A stretch of DNA of 64,000 nucleotides from Planococcus citri (Eukaryota; Arthropoda; Insecta; Hemiptera; Pseudococcidae), in the NCBI RefSeq assembly GCF_950023065.1, contig NC_088678.1, positions 29,254,580-29,318,579 of the forward strand, given 5' to 3'. Both the position numbers and the translations under genes were made by a program. This document shows, piece by piece, positions 26,927 through 40,300 of this stretch (position 1 is its first letter; every line of letters begins with the position of its first letter). Below the pieces are notes generated by a model. The model did not search any database and was not told the DNA's origin. It was given only the letters and a program-made list of their open reading frames with translations.

Positions 26927-27395
26927 TCATTTTCATTTTAGTTACTATTCAATGTGTTTATTTTTCAATTGAAAACTGCCAATTAGAACTTGAAAATGCA
27001 CTCATTACGTACCGTGCGATATAAATTTTCAAAAAGCATGGTTTTTAGATCCGCGCAATTTCGCGCAAATTTAGCATAATTTTTTCCAGTGTATATTTTT
27101 TTTCATAAATAATCAAAAAGAAAAAGGTGTTTTGAACATGATGATTATTTTGGACTTTGAAAAAAATTAGGGTTTAAGAGTGTGAGGAGAATGCGATTAG
27201 AAGCATTTTAGAATTAGGACAATGATGAGTGTATTTTCAACGTATATATTTTGTTTTAAAATAATTTGTGTATAAAACCCTGTAAAATCTTTATTTATTA
27301 AAATACAAACCGAGTAAAATTATTTATATGTTGTGTGGTAGCCTATAAGCCTCTTTTTGATGTAGTCAAACTTGATGTATTTGTATATAAAATGT

Positions 27396-27401
27396 AATAA
27401 A
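27396..27401 (+). terminator. Poly(A) signal AATAAA of the peroxidase transcript
   Basis: A canonical AATAAA lies 470 bp past the stop codon, in T-rich surroundings followed by TTATTTTATTG. It is the clearest signal between the two convergent genes. Confidence 0.5.
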
Positions 27402-27615
27402 TTATTTTATTGAACTTTTTCATCAGCTGTTGGCTTATTTCAAATAGTAGAACATTGAAATCGACACCAGCAGGGCTTTTGTTCGATATAAAAAATCTAT
27501 TGAGCACATTGACAGCTAGAAAGGAAAATATTTCAAATATAAGGGATAATAAATAAGTAGATACTAAATTTGATTTGTTTTAAATAAAAATTTAAAAATA
27601 ACCTCTCTAGAAAAA

Positions 27616-27712
27616 TATCGACGTATACTTTCCACGTACGCGTACAACCAGTGTCGTTTTATAAGAGAAATGCTGTGCAATATTACTTACAATTCTTCGG
27701 TATACGTCGATA
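27616..27712. repeat. Perfect 13-bp inverted repeat in the septin 3' region
   Basis: TATCGACGTATAC at 27616-27628 pairs exactly with GTATACGTCGATA at 27700-27712 around a 71-nt loop. It lies about 90-180 nt past the septin stop codon on that transcript's strand, so it could be a 3' UTR stem-loop. The loop itself does not extend the pairing. Confidence 0.6.
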
Positions 27713-27797
27713 ACTAAATAGAGCACTATAGTAAAGTATAAAAAAAAGTTTTAAAAAAGTAAAAGTATTTTTTGGTTGAATTTCTGTGGGAATTTCT

Positions 27798-30515
27798 CTA
27801 CTTCTTTTTGCTTTTTCCCAGAGTTAGAGTATGGTGTCCGATAGAAGCGAATTGTAATTTGCGTCTGCTGAATTCGTTTATATCTTCTTCGTATTTTTTA
27901 CGATTTTCCTCCAGTTGTTTCTTTTCTTCGGCGTGTTGACGTTTTAATTTATCAAATCTATCTTGCAGCTGAGGGCAAAAACATGTAAGGTTGATTTAGA
28001 TTTATCGTATTAGCTGACTTTTTGAAAATCAAGCAGCGAAAATGCAATATTGGGAGTAGCGTACCTCTCTTTCCATTTCTTTCAATTCCATTTCCTTTTC
28101 TTTTACGCGAACGACGAACATTTGCCTCATTTCGTCTTCGTCGTGTTGTAATTGTTCTAAATGAGCGCTTCGTTTCGCTTCAAAAATTTGCTGAAAACTG
28201 ATCGGCTTGTTGTCGCTGTCTACGTCCGTGAAACCCATCTGGAATCAATGTCAATTTAGTGAAATGCGAACCGAGAAGTAAAGTGCATTTACTTAACATC
28301 AAATAAGGAACGAATGACAATAGATCATGGATATTTCAGCTGCAATGCAATGTGCTGAATTATCCGTTGAATAATACGTTTTATGGAACACTCTATACAA
28401 TACTCATTCATTAGTTGAATAAACAGAACACGTACTGAAACAATTCTACCGAGCCTTACGCTATTATAAAAACTGGTTCAGTGATTCCCAAATGAATCCC
28501 ATGCTAAATATAGCAATTGAAAATGAGAAAACGAAGGGACGTTTTAAAACAAAAATTGCAGAAGACCGATCAAAAATTAGATTAACTTATTGAATACAAT
28601 TTTGCCCAAATTTTTTATATTAAAAGATTCGCCAAAATTCGAAAAAATGTGCTTTAGCATCTGAAATAGAATTTTCTTTCTCGTCCTGGGTATTTCAACC
28701 CTAAATACACGACATACTGAAAAATTCATAAAATCTTCTTAATGCAAAAAAAATTCGCTTTGGTCGGCTTCGATTGATCTTCTCAAGTTTTTTTTATAAG
28801 GCAGAGCTTTAAAAAATGTTGTTCTTCCTGTCATTCGATTCAGAATTGTCCAACAGTTGAGAATTTTCATATCACTTTGAATATGTACTCATTTTTCAAT
28901 TAACTCACTTGTTCAAGACGCTTTTTGCGGTATAATTCGTAATGTTTGGTATGAGTCTTTTCCCTCATATCTTCCATATTCGTACGAATGAGCATTTCTC
29001 TTAGTTTAACGAAATCGCAATGCGATTCATTTTCAACTATAACAGAAGAAGAAACAAAACATAAAAAATTGCATCAATTGAAATAGTTCAGAAATCTCGA
29101 GAAACAATCGACCGAATCGGTGTAAGAAAGAACACCAGAATCGAGAACTTATTTCTCGAGTATTGAGTAAATAATCACACGAATGTAATTCAAATATGGA
29201 GCGACGTATTGTTTGATTACATTTCAAAGGATGAAGGTCGCGTTAAGTCGTGGAATTAAAATAATTATTAAAACGATAATACTAATAAGCACCTTGCACA
29301 ATTCCCCAAGGGTATTGCCGGGATCTCATCATTTTATTGGCAATTTTTACGAATTCTGTACTACCGACGACGGCGAATGGAATGACCGAGTTCATAGCAG
29401 CGTTCGTAACTGAGACGGTTTCATCGTCGGTGGGGAATTGATAGATTTGGATTCCGTTGCTGTTCAATTCGGATAATATTTTAGCCTGTGAAGTCACATA
29501 TCGTTGCATTAAATACCATCCATAATACATATAGAAAGCTCGAGAAAAACACGAGTGTGGAGATTATATGTACCTTGAATTTTGAAAGTTCGGTTTTAGA
29601 AATAGTATCAGCTTTGGCAATTATTGGAATGATGTTTACTTTGGTGTCTAACTGCTTCATGCAGACTAAATCCAGCGATTTCATACTAAACAAATACAAC
29701 GATTTCATTTTAGAATAACGTAGGCTAGAATTGGTGAAATTAAGCGACGAAATCTATATTACGAACCCATGACCGGTGGGACAAATGAAATATAAACAAA
29801 CGTGGATTCTGGTATCGTGATACGAATGCAACGTTCGTTTGATTTTCAGCTCTTCTTGAAGATATGCCTCGAACTGGTTATCGATATAGTCAACGACAGC
29901 TTTGTAGCTATCTTCTTTGTTTATCTGATCACCGTATCCGACAGTGTCGACGATAGTCAACTGTAATAGCGAACACCCACATGTTAAAACAATTTGGTTT
30001 TGGTATTTTTACTCAATGGGGCGGAATACAGAAGTACAACTTACTTTAAGGCGAACGTTGCTTTCTTGTAATTCGTAAGTGTGAGCTTTGAGTTTAACAT
30101 TGGGAAGAGTATGAGGAGCTTGATTCGACTCGAAGTTAGTATTGAACAGCGAATCCATCAGCGTAGATTTACCAAGTCCAGTTTCACCTAGGAATTGAAA
30201 TGCTCTTTTGTAAAGTAGTTCAACGTTATTACTTCTTCACAATCTCAGTTCTACTTACCTATGCAGAGGATATTGAATACGAAACCATTTTGCACCGCTT
30301 TGGAGACAATTTGATCGGGAAGAGTTCCGAAACCGACATTGCCAGTTAGATTGAGAGTTCTAAGGTGATTATCAACCTGTAACAGTCATTTCAACGGTTT
30401 TAGGTGGTGTTTGGAATCTTCATGTGGATCTAATTCTGCGAAGTGATAAACATTAAAATACAGTAAGAGAATAGAATTATTTTACCTTTGCTCTTTCGAC
30501 GTCGGCTGCAGCCAT
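27798..30515 (-). CDS. Sep2: Septin, SEPT6 group (Drosophila Sep2/Sep5-like), nine coding exons
   Basis: GTP-binding cytoskeletal protein that forms filaments with other septins at the cell cortex and cleavage furrow. Exons in transcript order, as complements: 30486-30515, 30259-30376, 30045-30187, 29767-29960, 29574-29685, 29293-29485, 28909-29036, 28065-28238, 27798-27968; 1263 nt, 420 residues, every junction in phase. The start MAAADVER matches the usual short N-terminus of the group. P-loop GETGLGKST (residues 50-58), switch II DTVGYGDQINKEDSY (from 102), G4 AKAD (185-188), septin unique element phrases FVKLREMLIRTNMEDMREKTHTKHYE, and a charged coiled coil (about 330-405, EEEMRQ-type heptads such as DEDEMRQMFVVRVKEKE) appear in the expected order. 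The tail ends LGKSKKK. DTVG here contrasts with the STVG I recall for vertebrate SEPT6-group proteins. Sep2 versus Sep5 cannot be decided by eye. Confidence 0.95.
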
Positions 30516-30992
30516 TTCGTTCTTGAAGTATTACAGGTGGATTTGGGTATTCGATCGCACTTTGTATGGAATTCGAAACACGTATTAATCAAGATAATTG
30601 CAAAATGAATACGTTTTAATTGACATAACACAAACAAACAGTACGATTGTGAATCATTCCACTTTTCTTTGACACCGTCCCTTCGTCCCCCGTCCTGTGT
30701 GCCGATTTGCCGAACTCTCACCGCCCTCACTTCACCTCACCCTGCAGCTTTCACTTCCCTTCCCATGCAAGTGAGACCGTAGTAAAGCAAAGCCACGTAA
30801 ATGACGTAAAAGCTTTCGTAAAAGATGACGAATTCGAACGAAATGATTCTTTAATTTGATCGAAAAGTTGGTAAATTTCGTTCGTTTATGATTTCCCCTC
30901 ACTTCTCTGTTTCCTGCTTCATCCATCCATTTTAGACAATTTTGGAATATTTAGAAAAACACCAAACAGCGAAATCTTCGTACATCGTCCAG
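30516..30992. promoter_or_regulatory. Presumed bidirectional promoter between septin and MED14
   Basis: The two start codons are 824 bp apart and diverge. The stretch is less AT-rich than its flanks (CCGTCCCTTCGTCCCCCGTC, CTCACCGCCCTCACTTCACC) and has no obvious TATA box, which fits TATA-less housekeeping promoters. It includes at least the MED14 untranslated first exon, ending with CATCGTCCAG before a GTAAGA donor at 30993. Confidence 0.6.
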
Positions 30993-31323
30993 GTAAGATT
31001 AATTTTATAATATATAAATTCTATGAACAATATGCTAGTTCAATTTTAATAATTTCGGTACAGCTAAGAGCTAAGATCCTAAAATATTAGAATGATACAA
31101 TACTTGACGTCCACCATTACTGTATCTTCGCTCACCGATATTCGAATGCTTATCATTTGATAAATCCAAAGTTCAACTTATAGTACTGTCTATAGTTCAA
31201 CTCTTCTACATCTTCTACGAAGTAGATGACGAGTTGTTAGATTTCAATTTTCAGTAATTAGTGTACGTTGAATGTTATAATTAACGATAATGCGATTATA
31301 ATTAAAATTTGTTTACATTGTAG
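30993..31323 (+). other. MED14 5' UTR intron
   Basis: CCAG followed by GTAAGA at 30993 forms a strong donor. TTTACATTGTAG ending at 31323 forms a good acceptor 15 bp before the MED14 ATG. The pairing is inferred from signal quality and spacing. Confidence 0.5.
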
Positions 31324-31338
31324 GATTTCGCTGGTACG

Positions 31339-34300
31339 ATGGCGCCTGTACCGCTGGATGGAAACCAAACCCCGATCGGAGGCAATATGATTCAAGAAAG
31401 TGCCAAAGGAGGATCCATATCGCTCGGATTGCTGATGGATTTCATTATACAACGAACGTATCACGAATTGACTGTTCTAGCTGAACTGTGAGTATTTCTA
31501 CTGATCTGACGTAGTACATTTTATTTATCGTAGCTAAACTTCATTCATTTTCACCAGATTACCCCGAAAAACAGACATGGAAAGAAAAATTGAAATATTC
31601 AACTATGCCAACAGAACAAGACAACTGTTTATAAGGCTTATGGCATTAGTTAAATGGGCGAACAGTGCTTCAAAAGTAGACAAGTCAACTGTAAGCTATT
31701 TTCATCTCACTTTAGCGTAAAATGATCGGAATTCTCGATTACATAAAGTACTAAATTTCAGCGTATAATGGGATTCCTCGATAAACAAGCGATGCTATTC
31801 ATCGATACGGCAGATTTGTTGGCTAGAATTGCCAGAGAAACTGTGGTCAGAGCTCGTCTACCAAATTTTCATATACCAGCTGCAGTGGAAGTTCTCACCA
31901 CTGGTTCTTATTCTACAGTACCGTCTTGCGTTAAAGTAATTGCATATGCGATTTTAGTTTTCTATCTTTTCATCGATGAACGTAATTTTACCATTTTTAT
32001 GGTGTTTTTGAACTGTTTCAGGATCGCATTGTTCCTAGTGAACCGATCACTGCTTCTGAAAGAAGATCGGTGTTGCTGAAATTGAATCAAGTCATTCAGC
32101 ATCGTCTGGTATCCAGCGAGTTACTCCCCCAAATGAGAAATTTAAAAGTGAGAAAGGATAATTGAAACAATACAGTTTGGATCGGTTTGATTTTTATCTC
32201 ATTCTGTTGCGTTAATTTTGTAGATCGAAAACGGACGTGTGACTTTTCACGTCGAAAACGAGTTCGAAGTTTCATTAACGATAATGGGAGACGGACCTCT
32301 AATGCCGTGGCGTTTATTGAACATCAGCATCCTGGTGGAAGATCGTGAAACCGGAGGTAGGTCTAGAAGTACATACGTTTATTCACACTGATGTTTTAAA
32401 ACGAAAACTGACGATGAAATTTTTCAGAGGGAAAACCCTTGAGTCATCCGTTACAAGTGCAATATATTCAGCAAATTCTTCAAGCCAGGATCGCAGACTC
32501 CGCTGATCCATTAAAAGAAGTTTACAGTTTTTTACACTTCTTCTGTCAGTCTTTACAATTAGAGGTATTTTTCTCGCAGACTATAAAACTGTGCAGAGAT
32601 AGACTGGATGGGCACATCGCAGTAGATGAATATTGTCAAGGAAAATGTCTATCGGTTTCATATTGGCGGTAAGTTGTTCGAGATAGTCATCGGTTTTCCA
32701 AATCGTTTGAAATGTACTTCATTTGTGTGTTGTTGTTTGCAGAGAATTGACCGCAAAAGATCCTAAATCCGAGTTAGGTTATACGTTAACTTTACTAGTT
32801 GATATGAACAGACCAGACAGGCCGTTGAGTATTGTTCACGTTCCTTCGTTAGGATGTTCGGTTAGTACGAAAGTTGGAACTTATTTCGTACGTACGTTTT
32901 TAGTGTTTTTTGATTGAAAATTCATTGTTTTTACAGGAAACTGATATGGTAGAAGAAACAATTAGTACAGATCATTTATCAATGGAGAAACTATTAGTTC
33001 ATACGATTTATATTCGTACCAAGAATCGTTTGGTCGAATTGAAAAAAGAAATCAAGTCCAAAGTTAAAGGCATTCAATGTAAGACATAATTAAATCTGAA
33101 ATTACTCAAGTACATTGTACGATATTTGGCTAACGAACGGTGCATTATGTATTTTTGTTGCAGATACTTTACAAGGAACGCCAGCTATTCTATCGTTATC
33201 GATATTGATACCTTGTTTACGAGCTGAACAACTTCTAGTTACCGTTGACACCCATACCGGTATGATACAGTGTCACATTCCTCAATACAGTAGTCGGTAT
33301 CCGCCAGTCGTGTCCGAGCTGCAACACTCGTTCAATACAGATAGATCTAACATTCCTGCTTTAATATCAGATATAAGGTACCCTGCGTTGACTTCGTAGC
33401 ATTAATAGAAGTGATTAGAAAATTTAATTCGATTTTTTTTGCAGATTTTGGTTGACTAAACAACGTTGTATGAAAACATTGCAACATTTGCCCGTTACTG
33501 TGACCGAGCATTTGCCTATAATAAACGATCCGACGCAATCGATCACTTTGATAAGTAAACGAAGGATGTTCGTTACATTTCATCGACATTCGAATTATAT
33601 TTTGGTAAATACTCGAAGTCCGGCGTATTTATGATACTTGATTCAGTTTCCTGATTATAAATTAACCTTTTTTCTCTGTTTTCTATTCTTAGGCCGTTGA
33701 AATGAAGGAAAAGTTGAAAAGTCCTTCCGATATGGAGTACGGTTTTTACTTGTTAGAAGTGAAACGAACAACCATTAAAGAAAATGCTTCGAACGAGCCA
33801 CCTTGTAGTGAAAACGACGCTCCGAAATTATATTTGAAAGCTTTTACGAAAATTCAACTCGATACTTTCGTTATTACTCACGGCTCGTTTACATCAGTCA
33901 TAGGTAGAGTTAACGACCTACACATATTCAGATCAGTTCAAGTACGAGTAAATTAACGATTTTTTCCCCATTTTGCAGACGCTATACCAAATAAATACGC
34001 CGGCTTGAAGCGTAAAAACCTTATCGCAGTTGAAACGACGAATAAAAAAGCCAAACATCCGGCCTACTTTATACCGGAACTCGCACACGTCGTCGCTTTA
34101 TGCGACGAACGTATACCATTTACAACGCTAGCTCAAGAGGTAAGACAACTTTCTTTGGCTAGTTTCAATTTCCACCTACAATTGCTATTCTACTTTCGCA
34201 TTTTCATTTGTAACGCAGCTGACGAAACGAGAAATTCCACATCAAGGTATCCAAATAGAAGCGAACGCTACCGCGTTATCGTTGAAATTGGTCCAATTAC

Positions 34301-37300
34301 CACCACCCGAAGGTATTTCTGTGACCAGCCCCGGATGGATAGCGTTGATGAAAAGATTGCTGTCTGTATCGATTCGATCGATTTTCAAAGGCAACGGACA
34401 TTTTTGGGCTGTAGAATTCGTAATGTACGGTACGCCCATAGCGACAGCTAATAGTCATTCCAGAGAACAAGGTACGTTATCGATGTGTTGTTGTTGGTTT
34501 GATACGATGATAATAAATTAATGGTGGTTCGTTTTCAACGTAGGTATGCGAAGGCCTGTGTACTTCCAGTACGAAATGAACAGTTCGGAATCGGCGAGCA
34601 AAATGGTCGACTCTTTGATGCAAGATTGGTCTCAAATCGTTCATTTGTATTGTCTGATAGAAGATATGGCCGAATATTTGAAATTAGGTGAGTTGATCCG
34701 AGCTTACGATCGATACCCCCTTCCCCCTCACTCGCCAAATTCCAATTTATTACTACGAGAAAGAAAACGTTGGCATCTCACCCTGAAATTTATACGAAAA
34801 TTCGATATTTTGTTTAGGAAAATTCGATTTGACGAAAATCGCAACCGTAAAGTCGTACAACTATAGCAAGTTCGTGATTTGTTACGGCGGCTCTCCTCCT
34901 CAAAGACAAGCCACTGCTACATTCCAATGGAACGCAAATACAAAGTCTTTTAAAATTTTATTCGGTAAGTGTTTCTCATTTTTACTCGCAACCTACTCGA
35001 CATTATCAATTTACAACCAATTTCTTTTCTAGGTTCCATGGGTAACAGTTCGAATGCTCATTTACTCGTCGAAGAACAATTAGAAGATCATTTGAATCGA
35101 AACAAGAACCTAGCGCAATTGATTCATATTCTTCACGAAACATACCCACCGTTAGTTTCGGTTAATAAATTGCCATCGATGCCTCACATTGTATACCTTA
35201 CGAATCCGGTTACAAATCCGGTACGTTAGCTGTGAATCGATATTCTGAGACTATTCTGTCTCCGAATATGTACATTACCCTCTTCTTTGATTGAGATAGT
35301 CATTTTTACCATGCGATTGAATGATTTGTGATTTTATAGAAACCGTCGTTGGCTCCGGTTATAACGTTTGTAGTGATTGTTCAATCACCTACTGTACTAC
35401 GAGTTGTTTACCAAGGAACGTATTGCTTGGAATTAATGTTGCTGAGTGACGGTTTGATCAGCGTTCGTGACGGAGCTTATTGTCGTTTTGATAGAACCAG
35501 TGCTGTCTCTGACTATATGCCAACAGGAGATTTGAAGGTACGAAGTACAAACATTATGTAGCTATTCGTGTAAGGAGGGACCGCGTTCAATATTTTTCAT
35601 GTCCGTTTTATCTGTTTGAGAATTCACGAAATTTGGCCTCTTTAAGGTCACTGACCTACCTGTTTAGCCTCTCGTGGTCGCCTGCCTGGCTGCCCAAGAT
35701 CGTTTATTGGTCTGTCTGGCCTCTCAAGGTCATTGACCCGTCTTTCTGGCCTCTCAGGTTATTTGTATTTAATCTATTGTCCGGCATATGGCAATAGGAA
35801 TAATTGCACACAAGCAAAAATTTATCACCTGTCAAAATTTCAAGTGCTAAAGTGCGTTTTTCGATTTTTGGTGAATTTTTGAAAATCAAATTCAGGCCAA
35901 AAATGAGGGAAAAATCAAAATTTTACCTAATTGACCAAGAAAGCTGAAATTTGGGATACACCCTATTTTTGACGTGCCAAATTGATTGGAAACTGTTTCA
36001 AACCGTTTTGAGCAGTTCTGGAGCCTCCAGCAGTTTTTTGAAACTCGATATTCCCACAAAATTTCACCAAAATGAAGTTGGATAGCCGAAATTTACACTG
36101 CAAACTAATTTCAATACGCTACGAAGTCAACTGCAGATGGATTTCAAGTCATTTTGGAGCATCCAGCGATTTTTTTGAAAATTACTGGAGCCTCCAGTAG
36201 ATTTTTGAAACTTTAAATTTCATCAAACGGAGATGGAAAGTCAAAATTCATTCTGCAAACTAATTTCAATACGCTACGAAGTCGTCTGCTGGTGGATTTC
36301 AAGTCGTTTGGGAGCCTCCAGGACTTTTTGTGAGGTCTTATGGTGTTTTTTGGAAAATTGAAATTTCCAGAAAATAGCTGGAGGATTCAAAATTATTTAA
36401 AACCATTCGAAACCACCATGTAGTCGACTTCATATCGTATTGAAATTAGTTTGCGAAGTAAATTTCAGCTTGCCAACTCCATTTTGGTAAAATGTTGCTG
36501 GAATTTCAAGTTTAAAAAATCTACTGGAGGCTCCAGTAATTTTCAAAAATTTCCACAAAATTTTATCAGGTGGAGTTGTAAAACCGAAATTCATTCGCTT
36601 TAAAATTTTCCTAAGGATGTCCTCTTTAGGAAAAAAGTTGTCACAGGGATAAGGGGGTTGCAATTATTCCTGCTGCCATATATCGAACTACTGATATTGT
36701 GTACAATGCACACTACTCTGCTCGTGTAGACAGTTCAAAGATGGCTTTGAACAGTCGGAATATTTTCATCTTCCTTTCTCCCCTTTTGCATAATATGATT
36801 TAAGTATTTTTTTTGAAATAGAAAAAAATTGTAAAAGGTGATTTTTAAAAAAATGTTTAGATAATTTTTCTCAGTACGATAATGAAAGATAATTCTTTTT
36901 TTTATCAATGTGAAAAATTGGGTCCTTTTGATTCATTTTTTGAAATAAAATAAAACAAGATTTGAAAATCTATAATACGAAAACTGGTTTCAAAATAAAA
37001 TTGAATTGATAAACTGAATTTTTCGGAATGAAGAAAATTGTGCAAGTTGATAAAAAAAAGTGACCATTTTTGAATAATTTCTTCAAATTGAAAAAAAAAT
37101 ACTTACAGATGAAAATACTCGTTTCAAAATGACAAAGAATTCGAATGAAAGTAGAAAAATTTTTGGAAAGTGAGGAGAAATTTAGTTTCAATAATTATTT
37201 TTTGTTCTACGAGAACAACCTAAAAATTGAAAAAACAAACACTTTTTTATTTTATTTTTTCAAAATGAAAAAAATTAATTTATATTTTCATTTTTAACCT

Positions 37301-40300
37301 AAAAACCTTATAAAAATTGAATTAAATGTTCAGCTATTCTTTAAGTAAAATATAAAAATACATATAAAAATAAAATTAGAAAACTTAGGTAAGAATCAAA
37401 TAATATCAAATATGTTTTGAAATTTTTAAAAAAATGGAAAATTTGAAAAAAATAATTGTTCATCTCATAAATAAGCATTACTGAACAAAAAATCTGTCTT
37501 TTTTTATTTTTAAAATTTTTTTTAACCATCATCTTTAAATTAAGTTGCTCATTTTCAAAGATTTTGTACTATTTCCGAGGAATTTTTTAAAAATTACAAA
37601 AGGCAATCATTAAACAATTTTTTTGAAAAAAAATAATTATTATTTCCAATTCTGAAAAAATTTGCTTGTTTTGAAAAATGATCAATTTTTTTTAGCTTGA
37701 CGAGGCAGACTGCTTGATTTTATTATCGAATACTAACTGCGCTCAAATATTTCAACGTACCCATAGCTCATTAGAAAACAGGAAATTCTCCAGTTCGTCG
37801 TGATCCACGTGGAACTGTTGAAAAATTGTTTTAGAACAACCGGGAGGGGGGGGGAGATATCCTAATTTAATTTGTACGTACAAAAATAGAAATTCGTTTG
37901 TAACACAATTTTGTTTTTTCTCACGCAGGCTTTCTTATCGAAATACGAAGACCAAACATTAGTTTTACGAAGACGTTCGCAGCTGGAAGATGATGATCCG
38001 CCATCCCCTATTCGAGCAGACTCGGTCGACAGTCCAACCAGCTTTTTGAGCCATCACCGAGGTCCTCAATCACCTATTCAGCGAGGTGAAGGCGGTCTTC
38101 GTTTCCATCCTCCAATGACACCTCCTAGTAACCCACATACTCCCGCCAGTCCACATACAGGAAATATGCAGGTAGAAAATTCACTTCGTTATTATTTTCG
38201 TATCACATCGTTTCGTATTTTGCACGAAAGGTAACTTTTTCGTGTTTTTTTTTAGGGCAACACGTCGCATCAAACGTTTTCTTCGAGTCCGTCTACTTCG
38301 TTTAATATGGCGTCACCTCCCGCGTTATCTTCGAATATTAATTCTTCGCCATCTATGTTACCGCATCCATCGCCCGGATCTGGTTTACTGGCAAGCTCGC
38401 CGTCTAATCCAATGCATGTCTTGAGCCCCGCTGGATTAATGCCTACTTCGTCGCCGGGTCCATGTTCCAGTAGCATACCCGTTGGTCATTCGCCTGCTGG
38501 GTCCTTTTTAACGCAAGGTTCGTCTTGCTGCGAATTTTTTATTCATTTAGTGTCGAACTATTGAAGATTTTCATTTGTTCGTGTGTATTTCGTAGGTCAC
38601 ACCGATGGAAGTCCATTCACCAGCGCTCAAAGTATGACGTCGCCAGCAGCTGTGAATTGGCCCGGATCTCCTGGCATGCCTAGACCTTCTCCAGCCAGGG
38701 CAGGTCAATCTCCCGGAGGTCATTCTGCTCTGCATAGTCCGGAACAGCATAAATCTGGTATGATGGAATTTTTTCACCTTATATTCGATCGAATCTACGA
38801 CTTGTGGTTTTAATCTTCTTTCTTATTTTTGTTACTCTTCAAGTTGGCCAGACGTCGAGAATATTACCGCAGAAACCTTGGGCTGGTGCTGTTCCAACTT
38901 TGTTATCTCACGAAGCTTTAGATTCTTTATGTACGCCGTCTCCGCATCCGCAACTGCTACCGGGTTCGGAACTCTGTCCTTTGGAAAGATTTTTAGGATG
39001 TGTATCGTTGAGACGACAGTTACAAAAAAGCATAAAGGCGGATAAACAGGCTGTTAGTATATTTTCTATCGTGTTTTTTTTTTTTTTTTTTTTTTTTGAA
39101 TTGCTGGTCGACTAATTGTTTATTTTTCGTTGTTTTTGATCGATGTAGTACAAGCCAACTCAGAATCCTGAACAGGGGATGCTAAACTTCAAAGTAAACG
39201 GTCTGCAATGTCTCGTTTGCCTGAATCGAAATCACTTTCAGTCTCTACATATCAAAATAACGGTAGCGCCTGAAAACAAAGAACCTTGGAGTGTAGAAGA
39301 CCCGCAAGATTTACAAGTGCTGGAGAAATTTTTCGACATGAGAGTCGCAGCTCCGCCATTTAAATCGCATTCTGTTGACATGTTCGCCAAGCTGTTAACT
39401 TGCCAACATCACTTTTTGAAAGACTTCATTCAAATAATGAAATTAGATTTAGTAAGTGGTACTTCGTCGTACTATTGCTCGAAGAAAGTAGTTGTGAAAA
39501 TAACGATCAATTTTCTCCTCATTTTGTTACAGATTCCTAGCTTAGTTCAGCAACAGGGAATGAAATGGATGCCGCAGATTTGCCTTTGCGTACCACCATC
39601 GGCGTTTCCGTTTGTAAATAAGGGTGTACTCGCTTTCCATATTCATGGAACGAAAATTTTATTTTTCGTAAGTTGAAGAATATTTCCAACTTCACTAATC
39701 GACACTGATTATAAGAGACGAAACCAAAAAAGGACGTACAGCTTGCCCCTCCACCTCCTGGGCATCTATAGAATGACACAAAAGTAGTGCTCGGTGGATT
39801 TTATTTCCAAGTGGACAAAGTTAGCGAGATGAATGAAGCGGCGTTGAGTAGGGAAAAATAAGGGCTTTCAAAAGCGACCTTGAAAATTTCTGGCCCATGC
39901 ACAGGGTGTCCACAAATTGAAAAACCGGTTTGGTCAAAAAATTCAAACCGGTTTTTATTGGGCCAATGTATTCTACATATCAAGGCGATAAAAAACATGG
40001 TATAAATTTTTTGAAACTGGTTCATTAATTTGCAACCAGTTGACAAAAAACATCCAAAAATTGTAGATAGAGAAAAAAGCTTGAAACAAAAGTTGTAAAG
40101 CGTGAAAAATCACAATTCTGTCTTATCACATTTTGAAACCGGTTCATTGGTTTGCATTTTAGCAACAGTTTTTTGACATTCACGTAAAAATTGGAGATAG
40201 AGAAAAAAGTTTGCAACAAAAGTTGTAGGGCATAAAAAATTGAACCATTTTTGCTGATCAGATTTTGAAACCGGTTCATTAATTTGCAACCAGTTGATAA

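Larger units (their letters stand above)
35538..37928. other. MED14 intron 17, with short repeats
   Basis: A 2.4 kb intron between GATTTGAAG/GTACGA and TCTCACGCAG. It begins with four loose copies of a TCTGGCCTCTCAAGGTCATT-like unit (about 35635-35760), then CCTCCAG-family repeats (35990-36550), then plain AT-rich DNA with a G9 run near 37845. Confidence 0.75.
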
